From positions 62,001 through 126,000 of the forward strand of contig CALCNX010000049.1 of assembly GCA_937899715.1 (NCBI GenBank): DNA of 64,000 bases, given 5' to 3'. Positions within the stretch are counted from its first letter, which is position 1, and each line of letters starts with the position of its first letter. The position numbers were made by a program, and so were the translations under genes. The notes below the pieces were generated by a model. It was not told the origin of the DNA, searched no databases, and saw only the letters and a list, made by a program, of their open reading frames with translations. Below are positions 42,701 to 50,976 of the stretch, piece by piece. Origin of the DNA: an uncultured bacterium. Lineage in GTDB: Bacteria; Bacteroidota; Ignavibacteria; Kapaibacteriales; UBA4661.

Positions 42701-45700
42701 TACCGTTGACTACCGTGGTTTCGACCAATCTGGTATCAACTGGGCTAACGTTGCTGAATTGAACTTCATCAACAAAACCTCAGGTTTGTTCGGTGCTACC
42801 GCAGGTACGATTGTTCTTGGTCCGGAGTATGTGAACTCCACCAATGCAAACTTGCCTCGTAACGCATTCAGCCCTTCGACTGGCTTGTATCAAGCAAGTG
42901 CTATTTACAACCAATCAGGCATCGGTTTGACAAACACGCCGGGCGTTTTGGCTTCAGCATATGTTGATACCCGCCCAGACGTTGCGATTACATCTGCAAA
43001 AATCAATGACAACTATTATGTCACTGGTGTAGGTGTTCGTCCTTCGGTTTCTCTTACCGGTACCTTCGACGGTCGCGTTCGTGTTGGCTTCCCGACACAA
43101 CGTGTTGTTGGTCCGACCTACCTTAACGGTGGTCAAGCTGCGTATGTTGTTTCCGGTTGGAACAGCGGCGCTCTTCCGCTTGGTCAAAACTCACAAGGTC
43201 TTGCTCAAGACTTCGGTCGTCGTGGTGACTACAATAACTTCGGTGTTGTAGAGCTTCGTCGTGGTAACTTGAACATCCCGAATCGCAATCTTACGTTGAA
43301 TGTTGGTAGTGTTGCCGCTCCGGTAACAGGTACCTTCAACTACTTGTTCGTTCTTTCGTCAACAGCTATCGTCTCGCCTGACCAAGCAAACGTTACGTTC
43401 TTGGGTCAACGCGTAGGTGCTAACAATGCTGCGGCTCAAGTTGTTCTCTCTGAGGCTACTGGTGCTGAGCAATATCCGAGCTTCACCCAGTGGGCAGCAG
43501 CAGGCGTTCGTAACGCTGCGGCTAACCCTGGCGTAGCAGCTCCTGCTGTTATTCGTGGTCCTTCCGGTCCGGCAAACCTTGCTGGTACAATTGTTGGTGG
43601 TTCGCTCTCCAATATCGTCTTCACAGGCGGTACAGGTGGAACCATTGATGGTTCATTCCTTGCATCAGCTCGTAACGGTGGCAGCTCGTCTGTCAACGCA
43701 ACTGGCGCTGCAAATGCTACCTTCACCAACGGTAACGGTCCTCAGCCCGTACACTATGCTGCAACAGACAATGCGAACTCTGGTCTTACCGAGCTTTCGG
43801 TTGCTACCGGTATTCCTGGTCTGCAGGCATTCTCACCGAGCTATGTTCCAAGCATTACTGGTGTTCCGACATCAGCAGCTTCGAACCCATTCCCTAATAC
43901 GGCAGTTTCCACCCATCGTTACAATGCAGGTCCTGAGATGACCAGCGATGCTGACGTTACGTTGGCTTCTATCGTTTACGGCGCAGATGCTATTTCTAAC
44001 CAAACAGCTCTCGCTGCTGGTATTCAGTCCGGTAACAATCAGGTTTATCCTAACGGTCCGAGCTTGATTACCAATGCTGGTCACACTTCGTCATCATACA
44101 ATGCAGGTATTGTTCGTGCTAACAACGCATGGAACATTGACCTTCCATATGTACGCAGTGGTCTTCAGCACGTAACGTTCCTCCGCGCTACCTCGAACGT
44201 CATGACGCTCGTTGGTAACTTGGACAACAGCACGAACAATCCTGGTGGCAGCCCGAACGGCATTGACGCACCGGGTCTTACGACTGCTAAACCGGAACTT
44301 TCCGGCTTGCAAGTGTACGGTACAATTGCAACCGCTCGCGGTGATATTGACCTTAACGGTCGTAACATCGAGCTTGGTGGCAACAACTCCATGCTTGTAG
44401 AAGCATTCGAGCGTACACAGTATGTTGACTCCATCGGTGGTCGTCCACGTTGGACAGCTATCCAAGTTGGTATGCCTCGTGGCTTCTCGAACGGTAACAT
44501 CAACGGTATCGCTCCTGGTCAGTGGACAAATGGTGTTGTAACAGCACCGTACCGCACCGGCGATCCGCTTCCTGTTTACCCGACCCGTCCGTCATCGGTT
44601 ATCAACAACCACCGCGAAGTTCGCGCGTATATTGGTCTCACCTCTGGTCGTAACATCCAGCCGATGAACCAAAATCTTGGTATCAACCAAGTAAACGAGA
44701 ACCCCGCTGGTCTTGGCGCGTACATCTACCAAACAGCAAACCCGGCTCAGTTCCGTGTTCGTCGTTGGCAGACACGCGGTAACGGTCTTAATGGTGCGCT
44801 TTCGACCCGTCCGGGCGTTCGCACAGCTGACCGCTACTGGCAAGTAGAAACCACCGGCACCATGGCTGTTATCATGGGTCGCTCGGAGATCCGCCTGCAA
44901 TACATCGATACCGACCTCAACAACGAGAACGGTACGACTTCAGGTCTTCCTCCGGCATCCTTGAATATGTTCCGTGCTCAAGGTCAACCGCTTATTGCTC
45001 CGAACTCACCGTTCATCGGTCCGTTCCAAGCACTCTTCGCTCAACAACTTGTTGGTTTGGATTCCTATAACTTCGTGAAAATGCTCACGATTACTGGCGA
45101 TCGTCAAACAGTAAACGGTGCAACCGTTCTCAACACTGGTAACTTTGCAACCGGTGATCCCGCAAGCGGTCGTTTGCCGGATGCAACCAACCCGCAAAAC
45201 CCACAAGCTGGTTTCCAAATCTGGGCTATCGGTATTCCTGCTCCTCGTTGCTTGGTGCTTCGTGGTCAGCGCTTCGGCGGTACCTTCGGTGACCCAATTG
45301 GTAGCGGCTTTGGTGTAGCTGCTGGTCAAGATATTCTTGGCTTCCCGCCTCCATTCGGTTCATTCGCAACCGGCGGTGGTATCAGCACAGCTACTGCTAA
45401 TCAATTTGGTACCATCATCGGACCGTTCAAAGCAGGTTATGCTACGAACGCAACGATCGTTGCAGACCTTCTTGACGAGTTTGGTAACGTTGCTACGACG
45501 AACTTCTCCACAGGCGCTTCGCTTGTAGTTGGTCAAGTAAGCAATGGTACTCTTGGTCCATGGAATACCGGTGTACCGGCTCTCTTCCAAGGCACAAATG
45601 GCTTCCCGTCAGGTCGCATTGGCGCACTTTCGGGTAATGGTGGCTTGACAGCAAACGCTACTACGGGTGGTCCCGTTGGTGGTCGCTTTGAGTGGCCGAA

Positions 45701-48566
45701 CGTCCGTCTTGACGGTGTGGCTTCGACAACAGTTACCTTCACCTTGGTGAATGACTTCGTTGGCGATGCAACCCAACTTGGTGCTTCCGTTCTTCCGCGT
45801 CTCGACGCGCAAGTAGTGGCAGCAAACGGTGGTTCATTTGCTCTTCCGGTTGCTAACCCAACCTCCACGATTACCTATTGCGATAACCAAGCAGTTCAGG
45901 TTTCGCTCCAAGGTGGTTTCCCATTCAGCGTAACATTTGCTACGCAAAATGCTAACAACACTGGTGCAACGAACCTCTATCCTGGTTCTGTTGGTCCGAT
46001 GGCCGCTCCTGGTCGCGTCGCTGCTACTCCTGGCATCGCTACTTCCGGTTATGACGGCTCTATCCCGACAAACCTCACCGGTATTCCGACAAACGGTGTT
46101 GTTGTTGGTCAGACGGTAACATTCCCATATGCTACTCCTGGCTTTAGCAGCATCACGGTTATCGTAAAAGACCGATTCGGTAACTTTGCTTCCTTCCCGA
46201 CGACAGCAACGATTTCTATCGCTGGCGGTTCGCCACCAGTTGATCAGCAGCGCACACCGCTCGTTGGTCAAGTTGCAAACTCAACGGTTGTTTGGGGCTT
46301 AGGTAACCTTGGTCTCGAAACAGCTGGCGCTCCTCAACTTGCTGCACCGGGTATTGCTCGTGTGTACGGTCCGGGCGGCGATGGTCTGACGCAACCTGCA
46401 CAAACAGCACAACAAGTAAACCCTGCGAGCTTGCCAACAGGCACAAGCCTGCTTAATAGCCGCGCTTCACTTGTTTCGCCAGCACTTGCTCCGACCGGTT
46501 CGGGCTATGCTCCGTTCAACAACCCACAAGTTGCTTCGCACTTGGCATCGTTCCCGAACTTCCAAATTTGGGGCGCTACCTCGAGCAACGTAACACTCGT
46601 TGTTTCTTCGACAAACTTTGATCCGAACGCTCCGATTGGTCTTGGCGCTCCGGGCAACACATCGGCTACGATTCACATCGTTCCGGCTGCTGCTATCGGT
46701 ATCGCTCCGGTTATCGTTCCTGATATCTATAACCGTAACCAACCTGACCGTATGCCGTCAAGAATGTACATTGGTCGCTCAAATAACAGCGATCCTCGTA
46801 CATGGTTCTATGTTCAAGCTGTTGACCAATTCGGCAACCGCGTTGACAATGGTCCGAACGCATACAATGGCGGTACTGCAAACATTACCTTCCGCACGCC
46901 TCAACAAGGCTTGCCTGGCAATGCTGCTGGTACATTCCAGTTCACGCAGACAACCCCTGCTGATCCGTATGTGAAAGCAAACAACCAAGCATATGCTGCG
47001 ACCGGTACATCCGCTCCGGCAGTATTTGGTCTGTACACCTTCAACAACTTTATCCCAACCGGTCCGGCTTCCATCGATCCGCTTGGTAAAGACGTTGTTC
47101 TGACCTTTGAAGACCTTGCGCTTCCAGGTGTACGTGCTCCGCTCGCTTCTGGTGCTACCGGACTCTTCCGTCCGATCCCGCCGGTAACGACTGCAACGAC
47201 GACCTTCTTGCCTGTTCCGCGCGTGAGCTTCTCCGTGCCGGATGCTGGTCAAGCTGGCGCTCCTGCAAACGGTGCTTCTAAAGTTGGTACAAACGTTCTC
47301 GTCCTTGACGAGCGTGCTCGTACCTACATTAGTGGTAACAACACCCTTGAATCTGGCTCACTTCGCGTAAGCCGTGATCCGGGTCAAGTTGCAAACGACA
47401 TCGCAGTTGGCTATACCCTTACCTACTTCAATGCAGCAAATGCAATTGATGCTAGCGGTCGTGTAGTTAATCGTGCTGGTCTTTCGGTTCTTCCGAACAT
47501 TGGTACAACCGTACTTCAGCTTCCGGCTCCGCTTCCGGCAGGCGTGGTGGCAACACCTGCTTTCCCGGCTCCGACCCCGGTAGCTATCAATGGTCTGCAA
47601 GGTGACTTGTCGCCTAGCACAACCCCTGCGGGTCGTCCGCAATCCACGGTCAACGTAACAGCACCGGGCGTACCGGGCACGTTCTTCTTGGATGCAGGCG
47701 TATCGCAACAGCTTGTTAACTTCACAGCTCGTTATAGCGATCAATCATGGGCACGCAATCCTGGTATCCAAGGTCCGCGCGTTGCGGTCTTGAACCTCTT
47801 GCCGCCTGATGCTCAGAACGCAACCATTTATGACGTAGACCGCACCAATGGTGTTGATTCTGGTTTTGTAGTTCTTCTCGACCCGGCAGCAGTACCACCG
47901 GTAATTACCAACGCGATCCAAGACAAACAACTCTTGCGTCCGACCGGTACCGCGCCAACAGAAGACCGTATCGAACTTGAGTCGCCACAATGGCGCCCAG
48001 ATAACGTTCCAGGCTTTGTATTCTATGATGACAACTACAATCCGATGACGTACACCGCTACATCATCCGATCCGACCGTTGTTTCTGTACGTGTACGTGC
48101 TTTGGATTCGACCGTTCAGAATGGTACTGTTGATCCTCGTCCGACCTTGTACTATGCAGTACAACCGGGCGCGGCAGTTGGCGCAAACGTAGTAATTACT
48201 GTTGTTGCTAGCGATGGTACAACGCAAACCGACGGTCAACGTCGTCTTGCTACCGACCAATTCAACGTAACTGTTCGCAATAGCATCACCAGCGTAGCTG
48301 TTGATCCTGCTGCAATCGGCTTCAGCGTATCGCCGAACCCGACAGTTGAACGCTTCACCGTACAAGCAAAAGCTGCAAAAGCTGGCACAGTTCGCGTGAA
48401 TGTTGTCAATATGCTCGGTCAAGTGGTTCGCTCGGTCAACTTTGAAGTTGGCGCAGGCGAAGTTTACAGCCGTGAATTCGATATTGCTAACCTTGCAACA
48501 GGTGCTTATACCGTTCAAATCAATGACGGTGTTAGCGCTTCTGCAATGAAAGTTATCAAAAACTAA
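39786..48566 (+). CDS. Giant secreted surface protein with type IX sorting domain
   Basis: A 2926-residue protein rich in Gly, Asn, Thr, Ala and Pro, with only about three cysteines. Signal peptide at 1-33 (cleaved after VYAQ). The first two-thirds is beta-helix-like text with many 'GGTG', 'TVTING' and 'LRGTGTKFL' pieces. Three Ig/filamin-like repeats carry (D)xFGN motifs: LLDEFGN (about 1896), VKDRFGN (about 2127) and AVDQFGN (about 2345). A cadherin-like region precedes the end. Residues 2847-2926 form a Por-type C-terminal sorting domain (SVSPNPTVERF ... VVNMLGQVV ... LATGAYTVQIND ... KVIKN), which directs export by the type IX system and anchoring to the cell surface. The ribosome-binding site is AGGAG, 10 bases before ATG. 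Codon use is strongly shifted to GGT, CGT, GCT and AAC, unlike its neighbours. S-layer-like, adhesin or sheath roles are possible. Confidence 0.9.
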   Translation: MNFVLAQLRRSTSALLVALTAFLLVAPALVYAQSTADSQVQGESRDFRSTRNGRWVDLSTWQVYRSGVWIAAGREVGVPNGASNVFIETNHTIVATRAVQEAIQWNGAQAWAFLEVNNLHINTAASITTTFGSSSISGFTYDALGNNLDRYDGDGNSRAAVLGGSPNLGSVSTSLSQFSPVAGGVNPLPGGTLGGYPFNRIGNMDVFSPQNFLLEPSGGQVPTPRNMELRVYGKLRYYTGRAFDKTDRSANIQVTAATIGTGSTIVFRGITRTITSPEEWSTTLATQTGRFDNTAQTAALGSAGTAGGFGLRFDDGSGNAAAVSQARINNFRGLMGRNSFWTAVFDLGRVVDRNFSVDQFTGPTDDPSTAIGTLRGNFTAGIIQVRRGTVRFEGQALLANEGAPTSGSIQIMNNAVLQVASGNIGRTAVNLSQFGSRFGGTSTIDLYGSGNPYQPVQTDLTGNPNGGATRAGYFSQTPSGTYGVTSRMRYFVVEEGGALDFVGAVGSLSAADVRFNGTVIYSRTGDQTLVGDSPFLSFNPAGTIVGGAAAGGVTLNGTGAAAGTGGVTINAGENGLFDPYNNNYNANAGVTAAGTTWAGDPRPGTINDFGTAPSGLGVGTAALFQPSTTAAYSHLVLRGTGTKFLIATTVTISRALIFQGEARMGIQNVAGDGTVITINGANLASGLPYYLQQPIAGELVANDPVSGRTVSRAGYFPTLVYLRGTGLTGFRQENNIGTTFRGTLSTATTHTEADSDPVSGAQAQTMWSVYGGNTDPVIFVGFTTASTRPIIYDQDMYPEGASYPIGMVLAGSLNREQLDMSPWNKPGVVHGLPAEPSYDGNTTAIGDGHGSSFRGYTYTSTTRSQTLDGVRTGQVIRQTVDRVNGTGSPMTFPTVGIANVAGVNGGNIIRNFPVITNSIHDYAINTSATTTLQYDSEASDIMSQIEFPAGVTGPHNLVMNCASNVSQTLPIRTVDYRGFDQSGINWANVAELNFINKTSGLFGATAGTIVLGPEYVNSTNANLPRNAFSPSTGLYQASAIYNQSGIGLTNTPGVLASAYVDTRPDVAITSAKINDNYYVTGVGVRPSVSLTGTFDGRVRVGFPTQRVVGPTYLNGGQAAYVVSGWNSGALPLGQNSQGLAQDFGRRGDYNNFGVVELRRGNLNIPNRNLTLNVGSVAAPVTGTFNYLFVLSSTAIVSPDQANVTFLGQRVGANNAAAQVVLSEATGAEQYPSFTQWAAAGVRNAAANPGVAAPAVIRGPSGPANLAGTIVGGSLSNIVFTGGTGGTIDGSFLASARNGGSSSVNATGAANATFTNGNGPQPVHYAATDNANSGLTELSVATGIPGLQAFSPSYVPSITGVPTSAASNPFPNTAVSTHRYNAGPEMTSDADVTLASIVYGADAISNQTALAAGIQSGNNQVYPNGPSLITNAGHTSSSYNAGIVRANNAWNIDLPYVRSGLQHVTFLRATSNVMTLVGNLDNSTNNPGGSPNGIDAPGLTTAKPELSGLQVYGTIATARGDIDLNGRNIELGGNNSMLVEAFERTQYVDSIGGRPRWTAIQVGMPRGFSNGNINGIAPGQWTNGVVTAPYRTGDPLPVYPTRPSSVINNHREVRAYIGLTSGRNIQPMNQNLGINQVNENPAGLGAYIYQTANPAQFRVRRWQTRGNGLNGALSTRPGVRTADRYWQVETTGTMAVIMGRSEIRLQYIDTDLNNENGTTSGLPPASLNMFRAQGQPLIAPNSPFIGPFQALFAQQLVGLDSYNFVKMLTITGDRQTVNGATVLNTGNFATGDPASGRLPDATNPQNPQAGFQIWAIGIPAPRCLVLRGQRFGGTFGDPIGSGFGVAAGQDILGFPPPFGSFATGGGISTATANQFGTIIGPFKAGYATNATIVADLLDEFGNVATTNFSTGASLVVGQVSNGTLGPWNTGVPALFQGTNGFPSGRIGALSGNGGLTANATTGGPVGGRFEWPNVRLDGVASTTVTFTLVNDFVGDATQLGASVLPRLDAQVVAANGGSFALPVANPTSTITYCDNQAVQVSLQGGFPFSVTFATQNANNTGATNLYPGSVGPMAAPGRVAATPGIATSGYDGSIPTNLTGIPTNGVVVGQTVTFPYATPGFSSITVIVKDRFGNFASFPTTATISIAGGSPPVDQQRTPLVGQVANSTVVWGLGNLGLETAGAPQLAAPGIARVYGPGGDGLTQPAQTAQQVNPASLPTGTSLLNSRASLVSPALAPTGSGYAPFNNPQVASHLASFPNFQIWGATSSNVTLVVSSTNFDPNAPIGLGAPGNTSATIHIVPAAAIGIAPVIVPDIYNRNQPDRMPSRMYIGRSNNSDPRTWFYVQAVDQFGNRVDNGPNAYNGGTANITFRTPQQGLPGNAAGTFQFTQTTPADPYVKANNQAYAATGTSAPAVFGLYTFNNFIPTGPASIDPLGKDVVLTFEDLALPGVRAPLASGATGLFRPIPPVTTATTTFLPVPRVSFSVPDAGQAGAPANGASKVGTNVLVLDERARTYISGNNTLESGSLRVSRDPGQVANDIAVGYTLTYFNAANAIDASGRVVNRAGLSVLPNIGTTVLQLPAPLPAGVVATPAFPAPTPVAINGLQGDLSPSTTPAGRPQSTVNVTAPGVPGTFFLDAGVSQQLVNFTARYSDQSWARNPGIQGPRVAVLNLLPPDAQNATIYDVDRTNGVDSGFVVLLDPAAVPPVITNAIQDKQLLRPTGTAPTEDRIELESPQWRPDNVPGFVFYDDNYNPMTYTATSSDPTVVSVRVRALDSTVQNGTVDPRPTLYYAVQPGAAVGANVVITVVASDGTTQTDGQRRLATDQFNVTVRNSITSVAVDPAAIGFSVSPNPTVERFTVQAKAAKAGTVRVNVVNMLGQVVRSVNFEVGAGEVYSREFDIANLATGAYTVQINDGVSASAMKVIKN

Positions 48567-48612
48567 TTGATGAGGCTTTAACGCTTCATCTGTTAGTTCT
48601 CATAACAGGTAA

Positions 48613-48649
48613 AAAACAGCACCGTACTCTTTGGGTACGGTGCTGTTTT
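48613..48649. terminator. Terminator after the giant surface-protein gene
   Basis: A perfect 15-bp stem AAAACAGCACCGTAC (48613-48627) with GTACGGTGCTGTTTT (48635-48649), followed by GTTTTATATT. A weaker 8-bp hairpin (GATGAGGC/GCTTCATC, 48568-48590) lies right after the stop codon. Confidence 0.88.
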
Positions 48650-48674
48650 GTTTTATATTGGTGGCATACAAATC

Positions 48675-48748
48675 GGAGTGCGGAATGTATTCCGCATCAA
48701 GTATGTCTGCGAAGTATGAGAAGAGAGGCGGAATAGATTCCGCACTCC
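48675..48748. repeat. Palindromic element (family 1, copy 2)
   Basis: Ends GGAGTGCGGAAT (48675-48686) and ATTCCGCACTCC (48737-48748) match the inner arms of the element at 38979-39044. The interiors differ. It lies 24 bases before the AlbA_2-type gene and may carry or disturb that gene's promoter. Confidence 0.72.
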
Positions 48749-48771
48749 AGACAGTCAAATCAATTTGCACC

Positions 48772-49431
48772 ATGAAACGCCACCAACTCCGCGAAATCAT
48801 TGCCGGCGGCGAGTCGCTGACGGTTGAATTCAAGCGAAAATTCACATCGGACGTAAAAATAGCCAAGGAACTGATTGCTTTTGCGAACAGCAAAGGCGGG
48901 TATTTACTGATGGGTGTGGACGATGATAAAACGATTGTGGGAGTCCGCAGCGAAAAAGAGGAAATTAGCCAGTTGGAAGTGGTCTGCCGCTATTTTATTG
49001 ACCCACCCTTGGAGCCGGAGATAGAAATTGTCAACATTGAGTACAAAGATGTGGTCGTAGTTCGTGTGGAAGAAAGTGACGAAAAACCGCACCGACTGAC
49101 GGTGGATGTGCACGGGAAAAACCTTGACAAACTTCACGAGCGTCCCGTTTTCGTGCGCGAGGGCGCAGCAGCACTTCAGGCAAGTAAAGAAGTGATAAAA
49201 GTGCTGGAGGCAAGCAATGACGACACAGAAGTAACCCTCAGCATCGGCAAGCACGAAAAGCGGCTATTTGAGTATTTGGAAGCGAAGAATAAGATTACTG
49301 CAAAGGAGTTTGCTGCTATTGCCAATATCTCGGAGCGCCGCGCAATACGGCTGCTGATACGACTAGTGAGAATCGGTCTTGTGCGTCTGTATTCGCACGA
49401 AAAAGTGGAATACTATACGCTCGTCGGGTAG
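48772..49431 (+). CDS. AlbA_2/Schlafen-domain protein with C-terminal winged helix
   Basis: A 219-residue cytoplasmic protein. The N-terminal AlbA_2 (divergent AAA_4/Schlafen-like) domain shows 'ESLTVEFKRKFTSDVKIAKE' and 'IAFANSKGGYLLMGVDDD', then 'VVVVRVEESDEKPHRLT' and 'RPVFVREGAAAL'. The C-terminal 70 residues form a helix-turn-helix ('KITAKEFAAIANISERRAIR'). Such proteins are putative transcription regulators or nucleic-acid binders; function of this one is unknown. The frame is open back to 48631 through the palindromic element, but the ATG at 48772 begins the domain. It converges with the sigma-54 activator gene. Confidence 0.82.
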   Translation: MKRHQLREIIAGGESLTVEFKRKFTSDVKIAKELIAFANSKGGYLLMGVDDDKTIVGVRSEKEEISQLEVVCRYFIDPPLEPEIEIVNIEYKDVVVVRVEESDEKPHRLTVDVHGKNLDKLHERPVFVREGAAALQASKEVIKVLEASNDDTEVTLSIGKHEKRLFEYLEAKNKITAKEFAAIANISERRAIRLLIRLVRIGLVRLYSHEKVEYYTLVG

Positions 49432-49473
49432 GAAGTGCTACTGAAAGGATTAAAGTGAGGACTTGCACAATTT

Positions 49474-50865
49474 TCAGTGCTCAATATTGTATTTCTCCAA
49501 CATTCGGTAGAACGTAGCGCGCCCAATATCAAGTTTGTGTGCTGCTTCTTGGATATTACCGCCCGTGATTTCAAGAGCGATGCGAATTGCTTGCTCCTTG
49601 ATTTTGTCGAGCGGGAGTATGTTCCCGGAGGTAGCCGTAAAATGAATTTCTGCGGGTTTGTCACTGGGCGAGTCGGGGATTTCGGGTGTTCCGGCGAGCA
49701 AGTGTAACTCTTCTTCGGTAATAATTTTGGTCTCGCAAAGTACCACAGCGCGTTCTATGGTGTTCTCAAGTTCGCGGACGTTGCCTTGCCAGTGATAATG
49801 CGTGAGGATGCGCATTGCCTTTGGGCTGAAGCTCCGTGCGGGCTGGTCGTAGCGCATGGCGAATTTTTCGAGGAAATACTGCGCCAGTGCCGGAATGTCT
49901 TCAGTGCGTTCCCTGAGGGGTGGGAGTTTCACGGGAAAGGATGCAAGGCGATAGTACAAATCCTCGCGGAACGTGCCTTGCTTGATTGCGTCGTGTAGAT
50001 TGCGGTGCGTTGCCGAGACAATGCGAATATCCACCGTGACGACTTCGCTGCCCCCAACGCGCTCAAACTGCTTCGTTTGCAAGACGCGCAGGAGCTTGGC
50101 TTGGAGGCTTAAATCTAATTCTCCAATTTCGTCCAAAAAGAGTGTGCCGCCGTTTGCTTGTTCAAACTTTCCAATTTTGCGTTGAATCGCGCCCGTGAAT
50201 GCGCCGCGTTCATGCCCAAAGATTTCGCTTTCCAAAAGGTCTTTGGGGATAGAAGCACAGTTGAGTGCCACGAAGGGGGCGCTTGCACGCCGGGTGCCCT
50301 CGTGGAGCGCCTGCGCGATAAGCTCCTTGCCTGTGCCGGTTTCGCCCTGTATCAGCACGGCAATATCGGTGTTCTGTGCCTTCTTCACTAATTTGAAGAC
50401 GCTTTGCATTGCATCACCAACCGAAATCATGTTTGCAAATTTTATGCGTTCGGTGGATTCTTCCGAGAGCTTGCGCACCTCGCCTGTTAGAGAGAACATC
50501 TGAATAGCATTGCGGGCAGTGATTTCGAGTTTGGTCAGGTCGAGTGGTTTTTGCAGATAGTCAAATGCACCCAACTTGATTGTTTCCACAGCCACCTCAA
50601 TGCGCCCTTGCCCGGAGAGCATTACTACGGGTGTTTCGGGGAATCGGGCTTTGCATTCTTTGAGAATTTCCACGCCGCTCATGCCCGGAAGCATAATGTC
50701 GAGCAGCACAAGCGACGGTGCGGCATTGATACCGTCCGGCGAAAGTTCTTTGAGAAAATCTTCGCCGCGTGTGAAGACGCGGACATTATAGCCAAAAGAG
50801 CTAAGATTATGCTCAAGAAGCAACTGCAAATTTGCTTCATCTTCGACGACGTACACAGTGTGCAT
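49474..50865 (-). CDS. Sigma-54-dependent response regulator (NtrC family)
   Basis: A 463-residue activator. Receiver domain 1-120 with phospho-acceptor D56 (LLDIMLPG) and K106. The AAA+ domain has Walker A GETGTGKE (174-181), the sigma-54 contact loop GAFTGA (221-226) and Walker B FLDEIGE (243-249). A Fis-type helix-turn-helix (about 425-460, 'GNIQEAAHKLDIGRATFYRM') ends it. It activates RpoN promoters when phosphorylated. It sits 111 bases downstream of a PAS histidine kinase on the same strand and is most likely its partner. Confidence 0.94.
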   Translation of the reverse strand: MHTVYVVEDEANLQLLLEHNLSSFGYNVRVFTRGEDFLKELSPDGINAAPSLVLLDIMLPGMSGVEILKECKARFPETPVVMLSGQGRIEVAVETIKLGAFDYLQKPLDLTKLEITARNAIQMFSLTGEVRKLSEESTERIKFANMISVGDAMQSVFKLVKKAQNTDIAVLIQGETGTGKELIAQALHEGTRRASAPFVALNCASIPKDLLESEIFGHERGAFTGAIQRKIGKFEQANGGTLFLDEIGELDLSLQAKLLRVLQTKQFERVGGSEVVTVDIRIVSATHRNLHDAIKQGTFREDLYYRLASFPVKLPPLRERTEDIPALAQYFLEKFAMRYDQPARSFSPKAMRILTHYHWQGNVRELENTIERAVVLCETKIITEEELHLLAGTPEIPDSPSDKPAEIHFTATSGNILPLDKIKEQAIRIALEITGGNIQEAAHKLDIGRATFYRMLEKYNIEH

Positions 50866-50976
50866 GGACTTTGGAAATTACGAATGAGGAATTGCGAATT
50901 ATGAAGTGCCGCCAAGAAGCGAGGCATCAATCCACACGAAGTTACTATCTTTGAGGCTTGTATGCAATGGTAAAAA

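Noticed and set aside
39974..48518. Many long open frames on the opposite strand and other frames of the giant gene
   Set aside because: They are shadows of a codon-biased gene; none has a ribosome-binding site or a recognisable domain, and the plus-strand frame has signal peptide and sorting domain.
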